A stretch of DNA of 64,000 nt from Candidatus Binatia bacterium (GTDB lineage: Bacteria > Desulfobacterota > Binatia > Bin18), in NCBI GenBank assembly GCA_022826945.1, contig JAJDTY010000080.1, positions 98,005-162,004 on the forward strand, read 5' to 3'. Position numbers and translations under genes: made by a program. Shown here one piece after another: positions 53,075 through 60,920 of this stretch (the first letter of the stretch is position 1; each line of letters opens with the position of its first letter). A model generated the notes under the pieces. The model was not told where the DNA came from, ran no database searches, and worked only from the letters and a program-made list of their open reading frames with translations.

Positions 53075-53137
53075 CAGGCCCATCGCGCCGTGAGCGGATC
53101 AGGCAAAGCCTACGGGAAGATCGCGCTGATATCGTAG
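53075..53137 (+). pseudogene. 3' end fragment of a second quinone oxidoreductase
   Basis: Sixty-three bases here match the last 63 bases of the gene at 51616-52593 at 53 positions by my count, including the terminal TAG. Both encode QAHRAVSG, GKAYGK and a final ALIS or VLIP. Most changes are synonymous or conservative, suggesting an older paralog rather than a recent copy. No further homology is seen upstream of 53075. Confidence 0.7.
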
Positions 53138-53178
53138 AGCTGAATCGTCTCTCTGACAGGGCTATATCTGACTATCAC

Positions 53179-53568
53179 ATGACTCTACTCTCAGGGAACG
53201 CTGGGATGCTTTATAATAACAACTTAGTCTTGGGAAGCATGGTGAGTATAATCGTGCTGTTTGCAACGGGATGTTTTCTCACTACTTCTACTTCGAGGAA
53301 CTCTTATCATTCTCCCCGCACTGGCCTACCTTCAGTCTCAGCGCAACCGTCAGTTGGTGATAGAAACAGTGCTCTGATCTCCGCATGTGGCTCTGCAGGT
53401 ATGGGAGTAGATTTTGTAACGGGGAATTGCGTCCCATCGAGCGGAGGGCAGGTTAATCCGTATAACCTGTATCCCCCGTTTCAGGCCCCACTTCCCAAAC
53501 AGACACCAAGCGAAATGATTCTACGTTGTCCAGGTGGCGTCGATTTCGTCACAGGGCAGTGTATATGA
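53179..53568 (+). CDS. Small putative lipoprotein with duplicated Cys motif
   Basis: A 129-residue frame. A hydrophobic segment (GSMVSIIVLFATGC) ends in a weak lipobox, so secretion with lipid attachment at this Cys is possible; an internal Met before VSII is an alternative start. The C-terminal half has two related units, GMGVDFVTGNC and GGVDFVTGQC, each preceded by a Cys, and Pro-rich spacing between them. I recognise no family. The composition is more AT-rich than neighbouring genes. Confidence 0.5.
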   Translation: MTLLSGNAGMLYNNNLVLGSMVSIIVLFATGCFLTTSTSRNSYHSPRTGLPSVSAQPSVGDRNSALISACGSAGMGVDFVTGNCVPSSGGQVNPYNLYPPFQAPLPKQTPSEMILRCPGGVDFVTGQCI

Positions 53569-53735
53569 CAGTGCCACAGAGGTGATACTGTTCGCCTGTT
53601 TCCTCAGTTTCGCTCTGATTCCCTACACCAATTGTGACGTTTCCCTTCTGGAGCGGACCGTCCGTGGCCTAATTTGATCAATGCCGTTGCTAAGTCGTCG
53701 CCGGCTATGCTCCATCCTGTCGTGAGTGTTGTTTT

Positions 53736-53769
53736 CTATCAGAAAATCAGTACTATCAGAAAACCAGTA
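53736..53769 (+). repeat. 17-bp tandem direct repeat before AbrB antitoxin
   Basis: CTATCAGAAAATCAGTA (53736-53752) is followed directly by CTATCAGAAAACCAGTA (53753-53769), one mismatch. The pair ends 18 bp before the antitoxin start and is probably the operator bound by the antitoxin or the antitoxin-toxin complex. Confidence 0.65.
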
Positions 53770-53787
53770 AGTAGAAAGAGATGCGAC

Positions 53788-54063
53788 ATGGACACAACGG
53801 TACAGGTCCGACAAAGGGGTACGCTGACGTTACCGGCCAGCCTACGAGAGCGGTACAACATTAAGCCGGGGGATACGTTTAGAATTGTCGATCTTGACGG
53901 TATCCTAGTTCTGACTCCCATGGTCCCCATGGTGCCCGAATTGGCGAGAGAGATAGAACGCGCTCGGATTGAGGCCGGCCTTAGCGTCGAGGACATGCTT
54001 GATTCGCTGCGCGATCAGCGGGCACGATACGTTCAAGAGAGGTATGGTAAAAAGCATTCATGA
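53788..54063 (+). CDS. AbrB/MazE-type antitoxin
   Basis: A 91-residue protein: N-terminal swapped-hairpin DNA-binding domain (TTVQVRQRGTLTLPASLRER, then YNIKPGDTFRIVDLDG) and a C-terminal acidic/basic helix (ELAREIERARIEAGLSVEDM) that should bind the toxin. ATG 53788 gives the domain start. It overlaps the PIN gene by ATGA, and a tandem direct repeat lies just upstream. Confidence 0.83.
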   Translation: MDTTVQVRQRGTLTLPASLRERYNIKPGDTFRIVDLDGILVLTPMVPMVPELAREIERARIEAGLSVEDMLDSLRDQRARYVQERYGKKHS

Positions 54064-54500
54064 GCAATCTGTCGGTCTTTCTTGATGCCGACGCTATCTT
54101 TGCCGGATCAGCCGCCCCGACAGCACATAGTGCCAGTCACATTATTCTCCGACTCGGAGAAATGACCCTCATTGACTGTGTGACCTCTACCCAAGCGATC
54201 ACCGAGGTTGAGCGTAATCTCGCAGACAAGCTGCCAAGCAAGTTGTCAGAATTTCAACTGATCGTGAGTCGAAGTCTGCGAGTCGTCTCGGACCCTGAGT
54301 TGGAAGAATTATGTCAGTATAAAGGGCAAGCTGACCCGAAAGACTTGCCAATTCTCGTTGCTGCTGTGAGAGAAAAGTGTTCGTCTCTGCTGACGTTTAA
54401 TATACGCCATTACCATCCGTCCGCTGCCACGATAACGATTCAGCGTCCGGGCGAGTTCGTCCGAACTGTGAGAGCAATACTGTCGCAGATAAGGACTTAA
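54060..54500 (+). CDS. PIN-domain toxin-like ribonuclease
   Basis: A 146-residue PIN protein starting MSNLSVFLDADAIFAGSAA. Candidate acidic residues are D9/D11 in FLDADAIF, E in TQAITEVERN, and D in GQADPKDLPILVAAV; the final TFNIRHY region replaces the usual TxD motif, so catalytic completeness is uncertain. With the overlapping AbrB-type antitoxin it forms an apparently intact toxin-antitoxin pair. Its stop TAA (54498-54500) overlaps the pmoB stop on the other strand. Confidence 0.8.
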   Translation: MSNLSVFLDADAIFAGSAAPTAHSASHIILRLGEMTLIDCVTSTQAITEVERNLADKLPSKLSEFQLIVSRSLRVVSDPELEELCQYKGQADPKDLPILVAAVREKCSSLLTFNIRHYHPSAATITIQRPGEFVRTVRAILSQIRT

Positions 54501-55819
54501 AGAGAGGCCTGACTGCCCATACTTCCAAAATCAATCTGGATATTGGAATAGACCTCGTTCAGGCTGGAGATATGCTCCCACGGAACGCCTAAGCCTTCGC
54601 GGCTGTTCCCCATCATCATGGGTTGCAGGTCTTCTCTGGCAAGAGACTGGGCATCGGTGAAGACGAGTACGCCGGCCGCGGTAATCTGGGGCTGGTCGAA
54701 CTCAATAAACCGGTCCGTCTCCCAGATGGCATCCTGCAGCGTCAGCGTCAGCATCTTTGTCTCGCCCGGTTGGAAGAGTCCGTCGGGTTCTACCCGCATC
54801 GTCGGAATCTCGCTTTGCAAATCCGGATAGAGGTCTTGCGTGGCGGGGTTGATGAAAGACAGATAACTGGTCGTGAACTTGCGCAAGACCACCGCCTGAT
54901 CCGAGGTGTTCGTGGCTTCAACCTGCATGCTCAGGGATCGCTCGGTGGTGTTATAGCGTAACTCTTTGACCTCGGTCCGAACGGCACCCGGGACTGGGAG
55001 ACCGGACAGGTCCCACATTCTGGCGGCCTGGTGGGGAATAATCGGCGGGCGGCCCGAGTTCGTGACCAATAACCCTCCGATAACCAGGACCACCAGGACG
55101 ACAGCAAAAATAAGAGAAGTTCGACGATCAGCAGGCGTAATTTGTTCTTCATCAACCCCGTTAATTAGCAGAGCGTGGCGGACGAGCATCGGCCGTCTGG
55201 CCCAATAACCCAGCCAGGCCAGCCCAAGAATCCCAAACGCGATATGCCAGCCGACAACCCGCTCAAATCCGTAGTGCTCCAGGTCTATGGTCTCGCCGGT
55301 TGCCGGAATCTGTATGGTATAGGATGGCGGGGCGTCGCCCGGCACAACGGTGATCCACTTGGCCGGCCCCACCAGCCCACCCGTACCGGACAAATTAATC
55401 AGCGGGTGGACATGATACCGGCCCGGCTCGCGTGCCTGGAGAATCATCTTAAAATCGTAGATCTTTCCTAACTCGATATTAAACGCGTTCTGGATAAAGC
55501 GGTCATTCACCCAGCGTTCGCGCACGGCAAGTTTCGGACCCGGAACCAGGACGCCAAGCCACGCCAACTCCGGTGTAGTCAGCATGCGCGGCCAGGAGTT
55601 CATCGCTCTGAACTTGCCGGTGACGGTCATGGTCTCGTTGACCGCAAGCCGCTCGTGCGAGAACTCGACATTGAAAAACGCGACTCCGCGCATACGGACA
55701 AACGGTTCGAGGTTGTGCTCACCATGGGCGTGGACAACCGGCGCCTGCATAAACGAGGCCCCGAACACGCACAGGCAGGCGAGGCTGACAACGAGGCAGG
55801 CTTTTCCAAGTGGAGACAT
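54497..55819 (-). CDS. pmoB: Particulate copper monooxygenase subunit B
   Basis: A 440-residue PmoB/AmoB homolog. It has a signal peptide ending near HAHGE, an N-terminal cupredoxin domain, two membrane helices (HIAFGILGLAWLGYWARRP and SLIFAVVLVVLVIGGLLVT) and a C-terminal cupredoxin (about 275-430). Copper ligands are H32 (HAHGE), H136 and H138 (YHVHPLINL), matching His33, His137 and His139 of M. capsulatus. The position of that enzyme's His48 appears to be Phe. AKWITVVPG and VDLEHYG are family features. It is last in the pmoC-A-B operon. Confidence 0.92.
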   Translation of the reverse strand: MSPLGKACLVVSLACLCVFGASFMQAPVVHAHGEHNLEPFVRMRGVAFFNVEFSHERLAVNETMTVTGKFRAMNSWPRMLTTPELAWLGVLVPGPKLAVRERWVNDRFIQNAFNIELGKIYDFKMILQAREPGRYHVHPLINLSGTGGLVGPAKWITVVPGDAPPSYTIQIPATGETIDLEHYGFERVVGWHIAFGILGLAWLGYWARRPMLVRHALLINGVDEEQITPADRRTSLIFAVVLVVLVIGGLLVTNSGRPPIIPHQAARMWDLSGLPVPGAVRTEVKELRYNTTERSLSMQVEATNTSDQAVVLRKFTTSYLSFINPATQDLYPDLQSEIPTMRVEPDGLFQPGETKMLTLTLQDAIWETDRFIEFDQPQITAAGVLVFTDAQSLAREDLQPMMMGNSREGLGVPWEHISSLNEVYSNIQIDFGSMGSQASL

Positions 55820-55834
55820 GAAAGCCTCTACCAG

Positions 55835-56578
55835 TCAGGTTTGACGCAAGACTTTCTGCAGCGGCATAACGCCGAGCGCTTTGCCGATGCCGAGGCCAAC
55901 CCAATACATGATGGTGCAGGCGATACCGGCCATTAATATGCTGATCCAGATACGCTGGCCCAGGAAGGCTTGCAGCGTACCTTCATCAATCCGGCGCAGA
56001 TATTCTGGCGTTTGGGGGCGGATGAAGTAATAGCCCATCAAATCGGCAATGGTAAAGGTCTTGCCAAACAGTGTCACCGGCTGCAGGAAGGGCATGAGCA
56101 TCAGCCAGTTCACCGGATAAAAGAGAAACCCCCAGAGAAACCCGCCAATCAGGCTCGTCACCAAATAGCTGCGTGACCACAAAAGCATCAGGTCAAGCGC
56201 CAGTGCCATGGGAATCGTTGTGGCCGGCCAGATAAAATTAATCGGATAATACTCCATGCTGTAAAAGCTGAAGATCCGACTCAGCCAAGCTCCGACCAAG
56301 ACGAACACCGCGGTAAACGTGGCCCCCAGCGGCAGGCGCAGATAGTGCCAGGCGAGATAGTGGCCCACCGCAGTCACCAACAGGGCGGCACTCGGGCCGG
56401 CGATCGGCCACCACAGCTTGTCTTTCCAGTCCACCCAGAAATCCCAGTCACCCATATAGAGCATACGACTGACATGGGGGATCACGGTGAAGAAGCCGAT
56501 CAGGGCCAGGAGCAGGATGACATCAAAGACCTTGGCCATCTTGTGCTGGCCAAGCGCAGCAAGCTCTTCGGCCTTCAT
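55835..56578 (-). CDS. pmoA: Particulate copper monooxygenase subunit A
   Basis: A 247-residue polytopic membrane subunit. WDFWVDWKDKLWWP resembles DWKDRRWWP of PmoA; further matches are LRLPLGATFTAVFVLVGAWL, YPINFIWPATTIPMALALDL, SRSYLVTSLIGGFLWGFLFY and PVNW, IADLMGYYFIRPQTPEYLR and IDEGTLQAF. It has about six to seven membrane helices. It is 131 bp downstream of pmoC, with a hairpin element in the gap, and 15 bp before pmoB. The assigned gene symbol is by family; the amo/hmo/bmo type is undecided. Confidence 0.92.
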   Translation of the reverse strand: MKAEELAALGQHKMAKVFDVILLLALIGFFTVIPHVSRMLYMGDWDFWVDWKDKLWWPIAGPSAALLVTAVGHYLAWHYLRLPLGATFTAVFVLVGAWLSRIFSFYSMEYYPINFIWPATTIPMALALDLMLLWSRSYLVTSLIGGFLWGFLFYPVNWLMLMPFLQPVTLFGKTFTIADLMGYYFIRPQTPEYLRRIDEGTLQAFLGQRIWISILMAGIACTIMYWVGLGIGKALGVMPLQKVLRQT

Positions 56579-56631
56579 TTTTTTAACCTCTCCTGAGGCC
56601 AGCCCCTTCCTGAACGCCGTGCAGTGCGACG

Positions 56632-56682
56632 ATGAGTAAACGTGCCCTCAACAGACATGCAAATATCGGCGCGTTTACTCAT
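56632..56682 (-). repeat. Dispersed hairpin element, copy E (in pmoC-pmoA spacer)
   Basis: ATGAGTAAACGTGCC (56632-56646) pairs with GGCGCGTTTACTCAT (56668-56682) at 14 of 15 positions, loop 21 bases. Read on the minus strand it shows GCCGATATTTGCATG and GTCTGTTGAGGGCACG, matching the other copies. It lies within the operon, in the same sense as transcription. Confidence 0.85.
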
Positions 56683-56709
56683 TAGTCCGCCGGTAGACGA
56701 GTCGGTAGC

Positions 56710-57561
56710 CTACGATGACGCCTTCGCCTCGGTCGACGCTCGCTGGGCTATTTCTCCCAGGTTTTCAAAGATGCGTGGCACGGTCTTAAAGAGCAACGCA
56801 AACCCGGCAAAAAAGAAATACGTCGCCCAGGCAAACGGAAAGTGGTAGGGCTGCACGAACAGTTCTTCGGTAATCCAGCTTGAGTGTCCCAGTTCATTAA
56901 ACGCCACATTGGCGAACAGGAACCAGCCGCCGGCCGGAAACAGCAGATAGCAGATAGGTATGCCTTTGCCCCCCTCACCCACATACAGATGATGCAAGCG
57001 GTTATAGGCGTACCAGGAGCTGACGCCAGTCATGATGATCAACATGGGAAAGGTATAGAAGAAGAGCGGAATGTGGCTGGGCGTAAAGGCTGTATCGCGC
57101 ACCACAATCTGGTGCCATACGGCGTCTTGCTCGGCAAAATAGCTGACCCCAAAGCCAAACATGGCCGCCACCGCGACCGTGGCCCAGAGCTTGCCAATGT
57201 GATTGAGTTCGTGCTCGGGGTCGATGCGCCCCAGCTCTTTTCTCTGAAGGGCACAGGTCGGACAGGGTTTACGATAGGCCGTAAAGCCGATGATGGCGGC
57301 GGCGATAAGGACGATCCACTCGACGTACAGCAAACCCAGCCAATACGTCGCAAATTCGGGTGTCGTTGCGTCCATACCAACCGGGAACCACCACTCACCC
57401 TGCCACAGCCTGATAAGAAACAACGACAGCAGCCCCAGGCCACCGCCTATGACCAGAAAGGGTACGAACGGCATCTCGCCATGCGCCGTTTGGTCGTGCT
57501 TCATTTCTTCTACCTGGACGGCCTGACTTTCGACTGAGGCTGACATAGACGTCGCTGCCAT
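56710..57561 (-). CDS. pmoC: Particulate copper monooxygenase subunit C
   Basis: A 283-residue PmoC/AmoC homolog with about six membrane helices. The metal sites are intact: D146, H150 and H163 (EQDAVWHQIVVRDTAFTPSH) spaced as Asp156, His160 and His173 of M. capsulatus, and N222, H226 and H240 (FNELGH and PYHFPF), spaced as Asn227, His231 and His245. ELFVQPYHFPF is also a family feature. A cytoplasmic-side loop contains C100-PT-C103 (YRKPCPTCALQRK), which I do not recall from typical PmoC. GGGGAGGG precedes the ATG. It is first in the operon; no other CuMMO-associated gene is nearby. Confidence 0.93.
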   Translation of the reverse strand: MAATSMSASVESQAVQVEEMKHDQTAHGEMPFVPFLVIGGGLGLLSLFLIRLWQGEWWFPVGMDATTPEFATYWLGLLYVEWIVLIAAAIIGFTAYRKPCPTCALQRKELGRIDPEHELNHIGKLWATVAVAAMFGFGVSYFAEQDAVWHQIVVRDTAFTPSHIPLFFYTFPMLIIMTGVSSWYAYNRLHHLYVGEGGKGIPICYLLFPAGGWFLFANVAFNELGHSSWITEELFVQPYHFPFAWATYFFFAGFALLFKTVPRIFENLGEIAQRASTEAKASS

Positions 57562-57706
57562 AGAAGGTCCCTCCCCGTATATTATTATTCAGCCCCGAGA
57601 GTCCTGTAGTGGACCACCCCGGAACAACAATAATGCTGTGTATGAATAAGCCTCCCTGTACCACATGTCCTCCAAAATATGCAAACAGGGCTTTGAGTTC
57701 CGTCTC

Positions 57707-58870
57707 TTACTGATTATGCTCCTCGGCCTCAAACACTCCCGGCTCATGCCAGCGGCGGCTGACGAGTAGTTTCCCGGCGTGGTGCCGTTTCTTGCGGAAG
57801 CCCAATAGGTGAAAAATTTCCATCACAAACCACCGGGCAATGCGTGGTTCGACAATCAGGGTCGCGGCTTGGCCCGGATGGCGGCGTACTCCGGGCAGCA
57901 GCGGTAAGAGTCGCTCAAGCCGGAGGTGGCGCAGCCACACCGCGAGGCGCAACCAGAACCGCCGCACTGTTCTGACCAGGAAAAATCCGTCCGCTCCCTG
58001 GCCCTGATAGAGGGGCATCAGAATCTGGCCGGACTCCTGGGCCCGAATCTGGCCGTGACGGTCACGGGCCAAGAGCTGGCCCCGCCTGACCGGCTGGAAG
58101 TTGGTGAAGCCGGGTTCCATCATAAAGTCGTCCCCGGCTTGGATCAGATGGTGATAGCGGATTTCTACCACCGGACAGACCGGCTGCTCGGCCTGCGTCT
58201 TTTCGGGTGCGTCTTGGGGCCGGAGACAGCCGGAAGTTGTCAAGACGCTCCAGATGGCCGCAGTATGGTTCTCCACTGCGCTTGGCGAAGCGTGCTGTCC
58301 GCCTTCAAAACCAATGACGACATGTCCCTGCTCGCTCAGGTAATTCAGTAGCGTGCCCTCTAGCTGTTCCTCCAGGCCAAGAATGACCGGAGCCTGAAGA
58401 CCAAACGCAAAGCGACGGTTGAGCAGGCTATCGCCAATCACCACAAATGGCTGACCCTCGGCAGAAGTGGTGTGCAGATCGAGAAAAACCGCCGGTCCCT
58501 TGCGCTGCGCCAGCGCTGTTTCTATGGCCGCCAGCAGCTCCCGCTGCTCCTGCTCCTCCGAGGTCAGCTCAGCGCATGGCTTCCCCATCCCTTCGAGACG
58601 CTCAGACACCCACAGCCGGTTGAAATCCTCATCAATATACCGGCAGCCGCGCGCCAGAGCGGCGCGGTTGCCCGTGAGGGCAAGCAGTCTACCACGAAAG
58701 GGGAGCCGTCGGGTGCGTAGGCTGTGCAGCACGTCCTGCAAGGCAAACACCCCGGCCGGCTCATTGCCGTGCATGCCGCCAATACCAATCACAAGCGGCC
58801 CGGGCGTATCGTCGTCATAACTGCCGAGCAGGCGGGGAAAGCCGGGGGACTGGGCGGGCGGGTCGGGCAT
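57707..58870 (-). CDS. Succinylglutamate desuccinylase/aspartoacylase family protein
   Basis: A 387-residue zinc deacylase. IGIGGMHGNEPAGVFAL supplies the first His and Glu ligands, DEDFNRLWV and LDLHTTSAEGQPF the third His region. The C-terminal half includes RRGQLLARDRHGQIRA, a biotinyl-like beta domain seen in this family. It cleaves an N-acyl amino acid or a related amide. Its ATG overlaps the stop of the ligase (TGATG), so they are translationally coupled and probably act on the same small molecule. Confidence 0.85.
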   Translation of the reverse strand: MPDPPAQSPGFPRLLGSYDDDTPGPLVIGIGGMHGNEPAGVFALQDVLHSLRTRRLPFRGRLLALTGNRAALARGCRYIDEDFNRLWVSERLEGMGKPCAELTSEEQEQRELLAAIETALAQRKGPAVFLDLHTTSAEGQPFVVIGDSLLNRRFAFGLQAPVILGLEEQLEGTLLNYLSEQGHVVIGFEGGQHASPSAVENHTAAIWSVLTTSGCLRPQDAPEKTQAEQPVCPVVEIRYHHLIQAGDDFMMEPGFTNFQPVRRGQLLARDRHGQIRAQESGQILMPLYQGQGADGFFLVRTVRRFWLRLAVWLRHLRLERLLPLLPGVRRHPGQAATLIVEPRIARWFVMEIFHLLGFRKKRHHAGKLLVSRRWHEPGVFEAEEHNQ

Positions 58871-60786
58871 CAGTCCTTCCGGGCCGCCCGTTCAAGCAGA
58901 CGGGCCGTTAGCGTCAGGATGTCATGCTCGGTCACGATTCCGATCAGCCGCTCGTCCTTGGCCACCAGCAGAGACGCGCTTTTTTCCTGCTGCATCCGGG
59001 CGACCGCCTCGACGAGCGGTGTTTCGGGCGGAAGCGTCAGCGGCTTTGACTGCATGATCGCCCCGACCGGGATCGGCTCGCTCTCGGCCTGTTGGAGTGA
59101 CGGCGCACAGTGACGCAGGACCTCAAAGCACGAGATCAAGCCAACCAGCTTACCCTGGTCGTCTTCAACCGGGATATGCCGAATCCGTTTCCAGTCCATC
59201 AGCTTGGCCACTAAATCTACCGGTTCATTGGGATGGACGGTGAACAGATCGGTTGTCATACATTCTTCAATACGCAGGGCGTGCAATGTCTCACTCCAGC
59301 CTTCTTCAATCTGGGCCAACGGCCATTCATGCACCGGGCTTTCCGCCCATTGCCTCCGGGCGATGGCGGCGGTCAGCGCGCTCAACCGCGCCGCTTGGGT
59401 ATCAGTCTCCCGCATGTCTGCCAGTGAGCGCAAGAGCCAGGACGAACCGGTCAGGCCGACCGTGACCCGTTGTTCGATCACGCCCAGGTAGCGCTCAATG
59501 TCCTCGGGGTTCAGCCCTGCGGTACGGAGTCCGTGCCGGGCCAGCGGTAATAAATCCTGGCGAATCAAGTCGCGGGCGAGTACAACCTGCCCGTCGAGCC
59601 AGGTAAACTGGGCGTCAAGTCCCCTCTGAGCCGCGGCCAGAAAATTGATCTCCGCATTGTGGAAGGGCATTTTTTGAGCAATATCACCATAGGTTTGTTG
59701 CCCTCCCCGGAGCAGACCGAGGAAAAAGGCGGCATTCGCGACCTCATCAACAACACTCGGACCGGCCGGCAGGACACGGTTCTCAATACGGATATGGGCT
59801 TTCCCACCTCCAATGCCAAAGCAACCTCTATTCCAGCGATACACCGTCCCCGTATGGAGACGCAGGGCTTGCAATTCGGGCAGCTCACCCTGTTCTAGTA
59901 AGCGCAAAGAATCTTCCTCTGACGGCGTTCCGATCAGGACGCGAAAACGGGCTAAATCTTCCTGGATGAGATCGAGTATCGAGTGGTCTACCCACCGCTG
60001 ACCGAAGCTCACCCGTGGCGCACGCTCACGCAGATGAGTGCTGGCGCGGCGGGTATCAACAGATTGTTGAAACAGTGGAATCCGCGTCTCGCGCCATAGC
60101 CGGCGGCCAAACAGCAGGGGCGAGTTGGCGGCCGCAGCCAGGAGCGGCGCCGTCATGGCCTGGGCGATATTATAACACTGAGGAAACTCGGCTGGCTCGA
60201 CTTGGTAGTGGACCTGAAAACTGGTGCAGCCCGATTCCAGCATGACCGAGTCGTGCTGGATGCTCAGTTCATCGGCGCCCTTGAGCCGGAACTCGTAATC
60301 GCCACCGCGGATTTGAGTGAGTATGGTGTTCAGCGCCCGATAGCGCGGCTTGGGGGTCATATTGGTCAGCGCCAGGTCAGACTTGCGCAGCGTCGGCAAA
60401 ATCCCACTCAGGACCACCTCGGCCCCACACTGATGAGCGGCGGCCCGTACTGTGGCGAGTGAACGGTTGAGTTGACCCTCAAGTTGACTCAGACAGTCAC
60501 CTTCAAATACTAAGGGGTCCAGATTGATCTCCAGATTAAACAGCCCCAGCTCCGTGGTGTAATGGGGGTCATCGATCCGCTCCAGGATATCCAGCGCACG
60601 CGGCGCCGGATGCCAGGCGGCATCCACCAAAAACAGTTCTTGCTCAGCCCCAATCCGGTGGACCCCGGATTCGATCAAACCGGTGTCGAGCATGTGTTCC
60701 AGCGCGTGGATATCGCGCAGGAGATGGGCGATAAAGCGACGGAGTTGGCCTGAATCAGTATCGCGCAGTACGTCTTGGTTTCCCAC
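58870..60786 (-). CDS. Glutamate-cysteine ligase-like (GCS2) protein with two CBS domains
   Basis: A 638-residue protein. Residues about 35-420 are a GCS2/carboxylate-amine ligase-like domain (GAEQELFLVD, TTELGLFNLEINLDPLVFEG, SIQHDSVMLESGCTSFQVHYQ in pieces, GCFGIGGGKAHIRIENRVLP). Residues about 505-630 are two CBS repeats (CMTTDLFTVHPNEPVDLVAK and MQSKPLTLPPETPLVEAVAR), which usually bind adenosyl ligands and regulate activity. It probably forms a gamma-glutamyl or related amide bond with ATP. The product is unknown; the coupled aspartoacylase-like gene suggests a make-and-break pair. Confidence 0.85.
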   Translation of the reverse strand: MGNQDVLRDTDSGQLRRFIAHLLRDIHALEHMLDTGLIESGVHRIGAEQELFLVDAAWHPAPRALDILERIDDPHYTTELGLFNLEINLDPLVFEGDCLSQLEGQLNRSLATVRAAAHQCGAEVVLSGILPTLRKSDLALTNMTPKPRYRALNTILTQIRGGDYEFRLKGADELSIQHDSVMLESGCTSFQVHYQVEPAEFPQCYNIAQAMTAPLLAAAANSPLLFGRRLWRETRIPLFQQSVDTRRASTHLRERAPRVSFGQRWVDHSILDLIQEDLARFRVLIGTPSEEDSLRLLEQGELPELQALRLHTGTVYRWNRGCFGIGGGKAHIRIENRVLPAGPSVVDEVANAAFFLGLLRGGQQTYGDIAQKMPFHNAEINFLAAAQRGLDAQFTWLDGQVVLARDLIRQDLLPLARHGLRTAGLNPEDIERYLGVIEQRVTVGLTGSSWLLRSLADMRETDTQAARLSALTAAIARRQWAESPVHEWPLAQIEEGWSETLHALRIEECMTTDLFTVHPNEPVDLVAKLMDWKRIRHIPVEDDQGKLVGLISCFEVLRHCAPSLQQAESEPIPVGAIMQSKPLTLPPETPLVEAVARMQQEKSASLLVAKDERLIGIVTEHDILTLTARLLERAARKD

Positions 60787-60920
60787 TTGTATCCCTCAAG
60801 CCTGGCTCACTCACCGGTCTCGAATGCGGGAACGTATGTTATATGTCGGAAGAGCGAAGGCATAGAGCGTCCGGTGATAAAAAGAAGGAACGCGCGCACC
60901 ACGCATAGGGACTAACGACA

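Noticed and set aside
53014-53178. Upstream part of the 184-residue ORF as real N-terminus of the lipoprotein-like gene
   Set aside because: It overlaps the vapC fragment and the quinone oxidoreductase fragment in another frame; ATG 53179 is a better start.
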